Source: Sphingosinicella microcystinivorans
Lineage (GTDB): Bacteria > Pseudomonadota > Alphaproteobacteria > Sphingomonadales > Sphingomonadaceae
Direction: 5' to 3'
Assembly: GCF_003634215.1 (NCBI RefSeq)
Contig: NZ_RBWX01000009.1
Span: 372,001 to 436,000, forward strand
Length of the DNA: 64,000 bases
The notes under the pieces are model-generated. The model ran no database searches and was not told where the DNA came from. It saw only the letters and a list, made by a program, of their open reading frames with translations. The translations under genes and the position numbers were made by a program. This document shows positions 45,620-54,012 of this stretch, in pieces (the first letter of the stretch is position 1; the number at the start of each line of letters is the position of its first letter).

Positions 45620-46420
45620 TCAGCCGAGGCTGGCAAGCGTGAGATAGGCAAGCCGGGCGGCTTCCGGTTTCGTTGTGGTAAGCAGGCCGTCGAGCGCGGC
45701 GGCGTCCTCACCGGCGAGCGCGAGCGCGAGGCTCATCGGCAGCGGCGGTTCGGCGGACATGGCAGGCGCGCGTGCGGCGAGCGCCTGGTCCGGCGCATCG
45801 TTCCCCATCTTGGCGGCGAAGCGTTCATAGACTTCCGAAAGCGAGCGCGGCGTACCGTTCGATGCGTAGAACACGGCACGGTTCGCAGCCGCGGCGGCGG
45901 GCATCACCTGGTCGGCGCGCTGATCGGGATTGGCCGCCATGGCACCGAGGAATTTCGAAGCGCCGCGCGGCCCGAGGAAATGGCCCATGTAAAGGTCGGT
46001 GGCATTCGCTGTCCGCCCCGTCGCACCTTCGATGGCATTCTGATTTTCGCGCGCCGTTTCCGCCGCCATCAGTGCCGAAGCTTCGGGCTCATTGCGGAGA
46101 TTCATGATCGCGGTGCGCAGACCGGGGTTGGTAACAGCAAGCCGTCCGCGCGCATCGGCCTTGATGGCATTCGCGGCCCAACCCAGCCCATGCTCAGCGC
46201 CGTGGCGCTTCAGCGCGCCGAGCCAGCTCTGGTCGATGAACTGATAGAGACCCGTCGCGCTGCTGGTGCGCGCCTTTGCATCGGGCCGGAGGCCGCTTTC
46301 GACCTTCGCCTGATTGTAGAGATAATCGAAATCGACACCGGTACGCCGGCTCGCTTCGGCAATCGCCGTGCGGACGCGGTCAGCGCCTCCAGCGATCGTA
46401 GAAAGGGGCGTCGGATTCAT
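45620..46420 (-). CDS. Flagellar-type lytic transglycosylase (SLT domain)
   Basis: A 266-residue protein with a lytic transglycosylase domain in its first half: catalytic Glu41 in AKVESGLRPDAK, then SSATGLYQFIDQSWL and a DLYMGHFLGPRGASKFL segment. There is no signal peptide, which fits export by the flagellar apparatus rather than Sec. It probably opens the peptidoglycan for the growing rod, replacing the muramidase half missing from FlgJ at 55772. A sigma54 promoter lies directly upstream and AAGGAG precedes the ATG. The second half (about 165-266) is Ala-rich and unassigned. Confidence 0.85.
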   Translation of the reverse strand: MNPTPLSTIAGGADRVRTAIAEASRRTGVDFDYLYNQAKVESGLRPDAKARTSSATGLYQFIDQSWLGALKRHGAEHGLGWAANAIKADARGRLAVTNPGLRTAIMNLRNEPEASALMAAETARENQNAIEGATGRTANATDLYMGHFLGPRGASKFLGAMAANPDQRADQVMPAAAAANRAVFYASNGTPRSLSEVYERFAAKMGNDAPDQALAARAPAMSAEPPLPMSLALALAGEDAAALDGLLTTTKPEAARLAYLTLASLG

Positions 46421-46449
46421 GACGGCTTCGTCTCCTTCGCCGGAGACAA

Positions 46450-46465
46450 AGCAAGGGCCGTGCCA
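46450..46465 (-). promoter_or_regulatory. Sigma54 promoter of transglycosylase-flhA unit
   Basis: The minus strand reads TGGCAC-GGCCC-TTGCT, a full consensus match in the gap after flgN. Predicted transcription starts near 46439, about 19 bases before the ATG at 46420. Confidence 0.85.
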
Positions 46466-46485
46466 GTGTTAGAAAATCAGCGCCT

Positions 46486-46851
46486 TCAGGCGCAGTCGAG
46501 ATCCAGCGTGCGGTAGCCGCCGTCCATGCGGCCATTGCGGCCATAGCGAACTTCGGGTGCGTGTCCGGCAGCGCGAGAGAGGACGGCGAGGCGCCGCTCG
46601 ACGCCCGCAAGCAGCAGATTCACGCGCAGCGCGGCCTGCTCGCAAAGCTCCGCGCCTTCGCGGATCAGCGCATCGGTTTCGGCATCGCTTTCCACGATCG
46701 GCGAAAGCTGGAGCGCCGAAATCGCGGCGAGCTTCGCGGGTGTCGAGGATTCGAGGACGCTGATGTCCCCGCTTTCCAGCGCCGCGATTTCTGCACGCAG
46801 CGTCTCGTTCAGGGTTTTGAGCGTCTGCCGGTAGGCAGGGGCATCCATCAT
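46486..46851 (-). CDS. flgN: FlgN-like flagellar chaperone
   Basis: A 121-residue helical protein in the FlgN position, overlapping the flgM end by 4 bases. The first helix (YRQTLKTLNETLRAEIAALESGD) followed by LAAISALQ matches the FlgN pattern. FlgN carries the hook-filament junction proteins FlgK and FlgL to the export gate. Sequence conservation is low in this family, so context supports the name. Confidence 0.75.
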   Translation of the reverse strand: MMDAPAYRQTLKTLNETLRAEIAALESGDISVLESSTPAKLAAISALQLSPIVESDAETDALIREGAELCEQAALRVNLLLAGVERRLAVLSRAAGHAPEVRYGRNGRMDGGYRTLDLDCA

Positions 46852-47147
46852 TCGGCGGTCCAGCCGAGATCGAGATCGACCATCTTGCGGGCGATCTGTT
46901 CGGGATCAACCTTGTAGCTGCCACTAGCGATCGCAGCGCGAAGCTCGGCGACGCGGGTCGCATCGATGGGCGCTGTGGTGGCATCGCGCGCCGCCGTGGC
47001 AAGCTCGGAAAGCTCGGCGCGTGGGGGCGTCGGCGTGGCTTCGGCCGCAGCGGTCTTCCTGGCTCCTGCCGCCTTCGCGGCAGCGGGGTCCAGAAGCACC
47101 GAGGCTCCGTTCAGCCCTGCCGGGCGGCCAGAAATTCCGTTTACCAT
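46848..47147 (-). CDS. flgM: Anti-sigma28 factor FlgM
   Basis: A 99-residue, largely disordered Ala-rich protein whose C-terminal half matches FlgM: RVAELRAAIASGSYKVDPEQIARKMVDLDL. FlgM holds FliA inactive until the hook is finished and FlgM is exported. The N-terminus MVNGISGRP is the typical export start. A sigma28-type -10 box lies about 51 bases upstream, pointing to autoregulation. Confidence 0.92.
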   Translation of the reverse strand: MVNGISGRPAGLNGASVLLDPAAAKAAGARKTAAAEATPTPPRAELSELATAARDATTAPIDATRVAELRAAIASGSYKVDPEQIARKMVDLDLGWTAE

Positions 47148-47194
47148 CCTATCGCCTCATCATCGCCGGAGCGGCGCAAAAGCCCATTATAAAT

Positions 47195-47914
47195 TCATTC
47201 ACGACCGTCTTCCGGATTTTTATAGCCCGGAAGCGCAACAATTCCTGGAGAGATCACAATCGCCTGCATCCGGGTGCCGGATGCGACGTTGCGGACGCGC
47301 ACGCGGCCGCCCACGGGCGCGTCCTGCTCGGCAACGCCTTCGACCGCGACCTCGATCCCCGTCCCGCCGCTCTTGATCTGTACGGGGTCGCCCCGCTTCA
47401 CGGCGTTTGCCGCGATCAGCATGTTGGCACGCACAGCCTCGCCGGGATTAAGCGCGCGAATAACCACCTTGCCGACCACCTGGTCGACCGCGGTAACGCC
47501 GCCTGGCACATAGGTATCAGACCGGAAATCGACATCTCCCGCCGTGATCGTTCCGCCGCGCGGCACCGGGCGAACAACGACGACGGCGCCGCCTCCGCCC
47601 TGCACAGCCCCCTGCCCCGCGGGTTTCATGTCGATGGGAACGTAAATCTGCCACCCATCGGGTCCGCCGCAACGCACGAGGACCGTCGTCTGTCCCGTGC
47701 CGTACCAGATCAGCTCCGGACGGATGGCACAGGCGCCGAGCTTAAGGCGGCGGTCGACACGCGGCGCACGGTTCGGACCGGCGAAGTCGCCAATCCGCGC
47801 TTCAAGACGATCAAGGTTTTCGAAAATCACGGGTTGCGCCACGGCCGCAGGCACCCCGACGGCAAACATTGCCGCCAATGCCAACATGCGTCGGGAAACC
47901 GTCGTTCTGTTCAT
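47195..47914 (-). CDS. flgA: Flagellar P-ring chaperone FlgA
   Basis: A 239-residue exported protein with a signal peptide ending near AVAQP and a C-terminal SAF-type domain: RPVPRGGTITAGDVDFRS, NPGEAVRANMLIAANAVKRGDPVQI and VRVRNVASGTRMQAIV. FlgA assists FlgI assembly in the periplasm. ATG 47914 was chosen for its signal peptide; ATG 47926 and 47965 are possible. It follows the FlgT-like gene and precedes flgM. Confidence 0.9.
   Translation of the reverse strand: MNRTTVSRRMLALAAMFAVGVPAAVAQPVIFENLDRLEARIGDFAGPNRAPRVDRRLKLGACAIRPELIWYGTGQTTVLVRCGGPDGWQIYVPIDMKPAGQGAVQGGGGAVVVVRPVPRGGTITAGDVDFRSDTYVPGGVTAVDQVVGKVVIRALNPGEAVRANMLIAANAVKRGDPVQIKSGGTGIEVAVEGVAEQDAPVGGRVRVRNVASGTRMQAIVISPGIVALPGYKNPEDGRE
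47198..47222 (-). promoter_or_regulatory. Sigma28-type promoter of flgM
   Basis: The minus strand has the -10 box GTCGTGAA (47205-47198), identical to those of flagellin and fliD. TAAA stands 13 bases upstream (47222-47219) rather than 15; at 15 bases the sequence is TATA. Transcription would start near 47192, about 45 bases before flgM. Confidence 0.55.
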
Positions 47915-47965
47915 CCAGCCTTGCATGACACATTTCAAAGCAATGTCCATGCCAAGGTACGGCAA

Positions 47966-49042
47966 TCAACGGAGGCGCAAGGCTGTCCGTGTTCCTGGGG
48001 GGACACCATCGCCGAGCACCCGCGCACGCACGGCGTTGCCCGAGACCGAGGTCACCTCGGCAAAGGTCCATCCCGGCCCGCCCCCTGCCGCGACGCGCGC
48101 GTCGCCCAGCCCAAGGAGATCGCCAACGACGAGGTCGCCGCCCGCCGCCGAAATCATCAATTCGTCCCCCGAAGCGCCGTTCACGGCCACTTCAAGCGGA
48201 CGGCAGCGCGCGAACGCCCCCGCATCCTCCACGAGATCCGCGAGTTTACCGCCAAAATCCGGCGCAACGGCGCGGCGTGAAGGGCGGTAGTCGGCGGGAA
48301 CATATTCCCAAGTGCGCGCTGAAAGCGTCCAGTCGCTGTCCCGCGTCATCCGCCCGAGGAGCGTGCCGCGCACGGAATCATAAACCTCCACGCCAAGCAC
48401 GGCTTCGGCGCGCTTGCCCATGATCAGCCCTGCACCTTCAACCCGGCGCATACGCATCTCGACGAACGGCTGCACGAACAGGCCGTAGTCAGGCGCGCCA
48501 CCGTGGGCGAGCGCCGCGTAGCGCTCCGAAGACCGCCGCGCGGCGGCAAGCGGCAGCGCGGCCGGCTCCCCATAGGCGTCTCGGAACGTGCGCTCGGCAT
48601 CGGCACGCACCGGCTCCGCTATCGCGGGATCAATCGCCGGGTCGATATCGACCCGGATCGCGCCCACGCGCATCGTGGGGCGTACCGACGCGTCACACTT
48701 GCCGGCATCGAGCGGCGCAAGCGTTGCGGATACCGCAACCCGCAGCAGGCCAGCCTCGCGCCATTCGTCGGTCACTTCGAACGCGGTCACTTTCGCACGG
48801 GCGGTCGCCCAGAGCGTATCAGATCGCACGATATTGCGGTCGATGATCGTCCGCGCTTCGACATCCATGCCGCCCGCCGCCACCGCCTGCCGAAGCGCAT
48901 CGCCGATCGCCGCGCGGCGCGCGCGGGCCGCGTCCGTGCCAAGTGGTGCGGCGCCTTCCACGTCTACGTGCATGTCCGCAGCCGCCGGAAAGGCCGCAAG
49001 AATGGTGGCTACGGCAAGAAGAGCGGCCCCACGGCGCATCAA
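47966..49042 (-). CDS. FlgT-like periplasmic flagellar protein
   Basis: The 358-residue exported protein has a signal peptide (about 1-22, ending FPAAADM). The N-terminal region fits the FlgT N-terminal domain: ARARRAAIGDALRQAVAAGGMDVEARTIID, DTLWATARAKVTAFEVTDEWREAGLLRVAVSATL. A middle domain and a C-terminal small beta domain (GDLLGLGDARVAAGGGPGWTFAEVTSVSGN) complete the three-domain FlgT layout. In Vibrio FlgT forms the H ring around the basal body and helps recruit stators. It overlaps the FlgP-like gene by 4 bases and abuts flgA. Confidence 0.75.
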   Translation of the reverse strand: MMRRGAALLAVATILAAFPAAADMHVDVEGAAPLGTDAARARRAAIGDALRQAVAAGGMDVEARTIIDRNIVRSDTLWATARAKVTAFEVTDEWREAGLLRVAVSATLAPLDAGKCDASVRPTMRVGAIRVDIDPAIDPAIAEPVRADAERTFRDAYGEPAALPLAAARRSSERYAALAHGGAPDYGLFVQPFVEMRMRRVEGAGLIMGKRAEAVLGVEVYDSVRGTLLGRMTRDSDWTLSARTWEYVPADYRPSRRAVAPDFGGKLADLVEDAGAFARCRPLEVAVNGASGDELMISAAGGDLVVGDLLGLGDARVAAGGGPGWTFAEVTSVSGNAVRARVLGDGVPPGTRTALRLR

Positions 49043-49425
49043 TCGGCCCCGCCAGCCGGTCGCCGCATTTCGACGACGGTTTCATAGGTATCGTCGCCCT
49101 TGGGCGTGATCTTGACGATCCGAGCGCCGGATACGGTGCCACTGACCGTGGCACGGATCGAATCCGATTGCAGCGACGTATTGGACGCGGAGGACTGCGA
49201 TTGCAGCTTCACGCCGTAGACTTGTTCAGCAAGGTTCCGCAGCGCAGCGAGATGCGAGGCGCGGATCGCCAGCAGGCGGCGCTCCTCATCCGTTCGCGCT
49301 GGCTGCGATGAGATCGGGGCGAAACCGACGCCGGTCAGCACGGCGGGCGCTGCTTCCTGCGCGTGAGCCGGCAGGGCAAACAGGGCGAGCACCGCAAACG
49401 CGGTCCGGGGCGTCATGAGTCTCAT
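49039..49425 (-). CDS. FlgP-like protein (LPP20 family)
   Basis: A 128-residue exported protein with signal peptide ending near PAHAQ. The mature part has the LPP20/FlgP-type repeat RRLLAIRASHLAALRNLAEQVYGVKL and a beta-rich end (TVSGARIVKITPKGDDTYETVVEMR). Vibrio and Campylobacter FlgP are lipoproteins of flagellum-associated outer rings; here there is no lipobox Cys, so it may be a soluble variant. The start (49425 or 49416) is uncertain. It heads a unit with the FlgT-like protein and flgA. Confidence 0.65.
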   Translation of the reverse strand: MRLMTPRTAFAVLALFALPAHAQEAAPAVLTGVGFAPISSQPARTDEERRLLAIRASHLAALRNLAEQVYGVKLQSQSSASNTSLQSDSIRATVSGTVSGARIVKITPKGDDTYETVVEMRRPAGGAD

Positions 49426-49564
49426 GTCAGGAATAACGACCACTTCCGGTTAAGATTAAGTGCGCGCGGAAAACGCGTCGGGAAACCGACGGAAGGCCGT
49501 CAAAGGCCCGACAACGCGCCCGCGAACTGAAAATATATTCATTAAAATCATAACTTTATCGATC

Positions 49565-49580
49565 TGGCACGCCACTTGCT
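49565..49580 (+). promoter_or_regulatory. Sigma54 promoter of flgB operon
   Basis: TGGCAC-GCCAC-TTGCT, a full consensus match. Transcription should start near 49591, about 27 bases before the flgB ATG. Confidence 0.9.
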
Positions 49581-49617
49581 GGAGCGAGAGCGGACAAAAC
49601 CATCAGGACGTACCGCA

Positions 49618-50007
49618 ATGGACGTACTCGACAATTATTTTGGTGTGCACGCACAGGCGCTCGAATTGCGTTCGAAGCGCCTCGAACTGCTCGCCTCGAA
49701 CATCGCCAATGCGGCCACCCCAGGCTACAAGGCGCGCGACATCGATTTCGCAGCGCAGCTGAAGGCGGCGGAGAGCGGCGGCGGTGCGCTCAGCGTTACC
49801 GCGGGCAATCACATCGGCATGGGCGGACCCGGCGCTGCCGGCGGCGCGCTTTACCGCATCCCGAACCAGGCTTCGCTCGACGGCAACACGGTCGAGCTTT
49901 CCACCGAGCAGACGCGCTTCGGTGAGAACGCCGTTCAGTACCAGACGACGCTCGCGTTTCTGAACGGACGCATCAACACGCTCTCGCGTGCGCTGAAGGG
50001 CGAATGA
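49618..50007 (+). CDS. flgB: Flagellar rod protein FlgB
   Basis: A 129-residue proximal rod protein with the rod/hook N-terminal motif [30 protein letters not shown] and a C-terminal helix ([30 protein letters not shown]). ATG 49618 has AGGA at 9 bases. First gene of the plus-strand flgB-to-flgL block. Confidence 0.95.
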   Translation: MDVLDNYFGVHAQALELRSKRLELLASNIANAATPGYKARDIDFAAQLKAAESGGGALSVTAGNHIGMGGPGAAGGALYRIPNQASLDGNTVELSTEQTRFGENAVQYQTTLAFLNGRINTLSRALKGE

Positions 50008-50009
50008 CG

Positions 50010-50420
50010 ATGGCCGGGCTTTCGATCTTCGACATTTCGGGCCGCGCCATGTCGGCGCAGCTCGTGCGGCTCAACACCACGGCGAGCAACCTTGCGAACG
50101 CCGGGTCGGTCGCGCGCAGCGAAGCGGAAGCCTACAAGGCGCGCAAGCCGATCTTCGAGACCTATTTCGACCAGGCGAACGGCGGGGCTGTGGCGACGGT
50201 CGATGTCGTGGATGTCGTAACCGCCGGCGGTACGCCGGTGAAGCGCTACGATCCCGGCCATCCGATGGCCGACAAGGACGGGTATATCTACGAGGCCGCG
50301 GTCGACCAGACCCAGGAAATGGTCGAGCTGCTCGAAGCCTCCCGACAGTATCAGAATAACGTCGAGGTCATACAGACCGCGAAGTCGCTGATGCTCAACA
50401 CCCTGAAACTCGGACAGTGA
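50010..50420 (+). CDS. flgC: Flagellar rod protein FlgC
   Basis: A 136-residue proximal rod protein: N-terminal FDISGRAMSAQLVRLNTTASNLANAGS and C-terminal EMVELLEASRQYQNNVEVIQTAKSLMLNTL. ATG 50010 stands 9 bases from AAGGG; ATG 50004, which overlaps the flgB stop, is equally possible. Eight bases separate it from flgD. Confidence 0.94.
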   Translation: MAGLSIFDISGRAMSAQLVRLNTTASNLANAGSVARSEAEAYKARKPIFETYFDQANGGAVATVDVVDVVTAGGTPVKRYDPGHPMADKDGYIYEAAVDQTQEMVELLEASRQYQNNVEVIQTAKSLMLNTLKLGQ

Positions 50421-50427
50421 GGCAGGC

Positions 50428-51111
50428 ATGACCAGCACCAGCAACGGTCTTGATCTGAATGCGCTTGGCATTAAGAGCTACGATTCAAGCAACACCGTTA
50501 CGCAAAAGACCCAGCTCGACCAGAGCGACTTCCTGAAGCTGCTGACAACGCAGCTGAAGAACCAGGATCCTCTGAAGCCGGTCGAGAACGAGGCGTTCGT
50601 CGCGCAGATGGCGCAGTTCTCGTCGCTGTCGGGCATTACGGAAATGAATACCAAGCTCGGCAGCATTCTCGACTCGCTGAACAACAATCAGCTTTCTACC
50701 GCCACCGGCCTGGTCGGCAAATATGTGCTGACGTCAGGCACCAAGGCCGTGCCGGACGGCACCGGCGCCGTGTACGGCGCCATCGCCATTCCCGAAGGCG
50801 CAACTGATACGACACTCGCGATCAAGGATTCCACGGGCGCGACGATCCGCACGATCAAGCTCGGCGCGGTCGAGGACGGCGTTCACGAATTCGCGTGGGA
50901 CGGCAAGAACGACGCGGGCGCAGCCGTGGAACCGGGACCCGTCTCCATCGAGGCAACGGCGAATGTGGGCGGCAAGCGCGAGGCGCTCGCCACCTCGGTC
51001 TACGCGCTCGTCCAGTCCGTCAGCACCGCAACCCCGAATTCACCGATGACGCTCGATCTACTCGGCATCGGCTCCGTCACCTTCGACAAGGTTCAGAAGA
51101 TCAGCAGCTAG
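50428..51111 (+). CDS. flgD: Hook-capping scaffold protein FlgD
   Basis: A 227-residue scaffold for hook assembly. The N-terminal LDQSDFLKLLTTQLKNQDPLKPVENEAFVAQMAQFS is the FlgD signature, followed by the Ig-like domain containing DGVHEFAWDGKNDAG. It is exported early and lost once the hook is complete. Confidence 0.95.
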   Translation: MTSTSNGLDLNALGIKSYDSSNTVTQKTQLDQSDFLKLLTTQLKNQDPLKPVENEAFVAQMAQFSSLSGITEMNTKLGSILDSLNNNQLSTATGLVGKYVLTSGTKAVPDGTGAVYGAIAIPEGATDTTLAIKDSTGATIRTIKLGAVEDGVHEFAWDGKNDAGAAVEPGPVSIEATANVGGKREALATSVYALVQSVSTATPNSPMTLDLLGIGSVTFDKVQKISS

Positions 51112-51141
51112 TTCTCACCGTTTCCAGAGGAGATTCTACCC

Positions 51142-52437
51142 ATGGCAATGTACACCTCGCTCACCGGCCTCAACGCCGCGCAGACCGACCTTTCGACGAC
51201 CTCGAACAACATCGCGAACGTTGGCACCGTCGGCTTCAAGCGCTCGCGCGCTGAGTTCGGCGACATCATTTCGAGCTCGGCGCTGCAGAGCGCCGGCCGC
51301 GTCGCCGGTTCGGGCACCGCGCTCAAAACCATCAAGCAGCAGTTCACGCAGGGCGCGATCCAGTCGAGCCTCAACGTGATGGACGTCGCGCTTATGGGCG
51401 AAGGCTTCTTCATGGTGAAGTCGACGTCGGGCACCACCGACATGCAGTTCACCCGCAACGGGTCGTTCAGCGTGAACAACGAGCGTTTCGTCGTCGATAG
51501 CGGCGGCCAGGCGCTACAGGTCTATCCGGTGAACGATTCCGGCACCGTGATCTCCACGAGCATCAATGATACGCGCGCGCTGCGTCTGCCGCTGACCTCG
51601 GGTCAGCCGCGCGCGACGACCAGCATCAACCTTGCGCTCAACCTGCCATCAGATGCTGAGGTGATCCCGAACAACCCGATCTATACGCCGACGAATCCCT
51701 ACGCATTCAATCCCGACAATCCCACCACCTACAACCGCTCGACGTCCACAACCGTGTACGACTCGCTCGGCAACCCGATGGCTGCGGAGATCTATTACGT
51801 CCGCACGTCGAGCTCGAACTCGTCTTCGACGACGAACGACTGGAACGTCCATGTCGTCGTCGACGGTACGGAACTGACACCGTCTTCCGGGCCTTCGCCG
51901 ATGCAGATGAGCTTCGACAATTTCGGCCAGCTCATCTCGCCCACGACGGGCGTGGGCTTCGATCCGCTCGCGATCCCCGGCGGCGACCCTCTGCTGGTCT
52001 CGCTCGATCACGGCACCTCGACAACCCAGTATTCGGATCCGTTCTCGATCGTCTCGCTGACGCAGGACGGCTTCCCGTCGGGTCGTCTCGACAGCGTCAC
52101 CGTCGACAACAACGGTGTCGTACGCGCCAGCTTCACCAACGGCCAGACGCAGGCGCTCGGCAAGATCGCCGTCGCGACCTTCGCCAATGCCAACGGCCTC
52201 AAGCAGACGGGCGACGCGCACTACACGTCAACGGGAATTTCCGGCGAACCGATCCTCGGCGAGGCCGGTTCCAGCGGCGTCGGCACGATCCGTTCGGGTG
52301 CGCTCGAAATGGCGAACGTCGACATCACCGAGGAACTCGTCAACCTGATCACCGCGCAGCGCAACTTTCAGGCGAACGCGAAAGCGATCGAAACCGATAG
52401 CGCGATGACAAGCGCCATCATCAACATCCGCAGCTAA
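51142..52437 (+). CDS. flgE: Flagellar hook protein FlgE
   Basis: The 431-residue hook subunit begins MAMYTSLTGLNAAQTDLSTTSNNIANV and ends with the rod/hook motif LVNLITAQRNFQANAKAIETDS. The centre is a Thr/Ser/Asn-rich variable domain (TPTNPYAFNPDNPTTYNRST). Its length is close to the family norm. It lies 30 bases after flgD. Confidence 0.95.
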   Translation: MAMYTSLTGLNAAQTDLSTTSNNIANVGTVGFKRSRAEFGDIISSSALQSAGRVAGSGTALKTIKQQFTQGAIQSSLNVMDVALMGEGFFMVKSTSGTTDMQFTRNGSFSVNNERFVVDSGGQALQVYPVNDSGTVISTSINDTRALRLPLTSGQPRATTSINLALNLPSDAEVIPNNPIYTPTNPYAFNPDNPTTYNRSTSTTVYDSLGNPMAAEIYYVRTSSSNSSSTTNDWNVHVVVDGTELTPSSGPSPMQMSFDNFGQLISPTTGVGFDPLAIPGGDPLLVSLDHGTSTTQYSDPFSIVSLTQDGFPSGRLDSVTVDNNGVVRASFTNGQTQALGKIAVATFANANGLKQTGDAHYTSTGISGEPILGEAGSSGVGTIRSGALEMANVDITEELVNLITAQRNFQANAKAIETDSAMTSAIINIRS

Positions 52438-52464
52438 GCGGATTTGAGCTGACCGGAACCGCTG

Positions 52465-53208
52465 ATGGACCGTCTCGTCTACACCGCTCTCTCCGGCCTG
52501 CGCAGCGCCATGGCTGCGCAGGACGTGACGGCGCACAACATCGCCAACGCGAGCACGATCGGTTTCAAGCGCGACGTCAGCGCCGCGCAGAGCCGTCATC
52601 TGGTCGGCGGGCAGAGCTTCGCCAGCCGCATCCAGGCGGCCGAAGGCACGCTCGAAGCCGACAATGCGCCCGGCACGGTCAACCAGACCGGCCGTGCGCT
52701 CGACGTGGCTATGCTGGGCGAATCGATGATGGCGGTTCAGGCGCCGGACGGCGCCGAGGTCTACACCCGGCGGGGCGATCTTCGGATCAGCCCCACCGGC
52801 ATCCTCGAAACCGGCGACGGCCTTGTCGTCATGGGACAGGGCGGGCCGATCACGATACCGCCTTCCAACACTGTGGAGATCGGTGCCGACGGCACGGTGA
52901 GCATCCGTCCGCAGGGCGGGCAGCTCAACGAGATGAGCGAAGTGGGCCGCATCAAGCTGGTGACCCCGCAGCCGGACGAGCTTGAAAAAGGTCTCGACAA
53001 TCTGATGCGCGCTGCGGGCGGCGGGCAGCTCGCGCAGGACGAGACCGCGCGTCTCCAGACCGGCGGCCTTGAAGGATCGAACGTCAACATGATGGGGTCG
53101 ATGGTCACGCTGATCGAGCAGGCGCGCGCCTACGAGGTGCAGGTGCAGCTCGTATCGAGCGTCCGCGACATGGATATGAGCAGCACGGCGCTGCTTCGTC
53201 TTGAATAG
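52465..53208 (+). CDS. flgF: Flagellar rod protein FlgF
   Basis: A 247-residue proximal rod protein with start MDRLVYTALSGLRSAMAAQDVTAHNIANAS and end VNMMGSMVTLIEQARAYEVQVQLV. The central DVAMLGESMMAVQAPDGAEVYTRRGDLRI segment is shared with FlgG and FlgE. It is followed after 18 bases by flgG. Confidence 0.94.
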   Translation: MDRLVYTALSGLRSAMAAQDVTAHNIANASTIGFKRDVSAAQSRHLVGGQSFASRIQAAEGTLEADNAPGTVNQTGRALDVAMLGESMMAVQAPDGAEVYTRRGDLRISPTGILETGDGLVVMGQGGPITIPPSNTVEIGADGTVSIRPQGGQLNEMSEVGRIKLVTPQPDELEKGLDNLMRAAGGGQLAQDETARLQTGGLEGSNVNMMGSMVTLIEQARAYEVQVQLVSSVRDMDMSSTALLRLE

Positions 53209-53226
53209 CGAAGAAGGAGTCCGGCG

Positions 53227-54012
53227 ATGAGTTCGGCACTGCATACGGCACGGAGCGGTCTTGATGCGCAGGATATGCGCATGCGGGTCATCTCCAACAA
53301 CCTCGCCAACGTGAACACCACTGGGTTCAAGCGCGACCGCGCTGAATTCCAGAGCCTGATGTATCAGAATTATCGTCAGGCGGGCGCGAACAGCGAGCAA
53401 TCGACGCAGTACGCGACCGGTCTCAATGTCGGTACCGGCGTCCGCATCGTCGGCACCGAGCGCATCAATACGCAAGGCTCGATGCAGTCGACCGACAATC
53501 CCACCGACATGGCGATCAACGGCTCGGGCTATTTCCAGGTCCTGAAGCCCGACGGCACCATCACCTACACGCGCGATGGCTCCTTCACGGTCAGCGCGGA
53601 GGGTCTGCTCGTCACCAACGATGGCTACCCGCTTCAGCCCGACATCACGATCCCGGAAGGCGCACGCTCGCTCACCATCGGCAAGGACGGCACGGTCAGC
53701 ATCGTCAATGCCGGCGATACCGCGCCGAGCCAGATCGGCCAGATCCAGGTTGCGAACTTCCTGAACCCTGCAGGTCTGCAGCCGCTCGGCGACAATCTGT
53801 TCGCCGAAACCGCAGCGAGCGGCGCGCCGATCGTCGGCACGCCCGGCGTCGATGGCCTCGGCGAGATCAATCAGAACATGCTCGAAACCTCGAACGTCAA
53901 CATGGTCGAGGAAATGGTCAACATGATCGAGACGCAGCGCGCCTACGAGGTGAACTCCAAGGTGATCTCCACGGTCGACGGGATGATGCAATATGTCACG
54001 CAGAACCTTTAA
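53227..54012 (+). CDS. flgG: Flagellar distal rod protein FlgG
   Basis: A 261-residue distal rod subunit: N-terminal ALHTARSGLDAQDMRMRVISNNLANVNTTGFKRDRAEFQ, central DMAINGSGYFQVLKPDG and C-terminal NVNMVEEMVNMIETQRAYEVNSKVI. The length equals the E. coli protein to within a residue. It overlaps flgH by 20 bases. Confidence 0.96.
   Translation: MSSALHTARSGLDAQDMRMRVISNNLANVNTTGFKRDRAEFQSLMYQNYRQAGANSEQSTQYATGLNVGTGVRIVGTERINTQGSMQSTDNPTDMAINGSGYFQVLKPDGTITYTRDGSFTVSAEGLLVTNDGYPLQPDITIPEGARSLTIGKDGTVSIVNAGDTAPSQIGQIQVANFLNPAGLQPLGDNLFAETAASGAPIVGTPGVDGLGEINQNMLETSNVNMVEEMVNMIETQRAYEVNSKVISTVDGMMQYVTQNL

Noticed and set aside
49433-49455. Possible sigma28 site (GTCGTTAT on the minus strand) before the FlgP-like gene
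   Set aside because: The -35 reads TTAA rather than TAAA and transcription would begin at or just before the start codon; too weak to list as a promoter.
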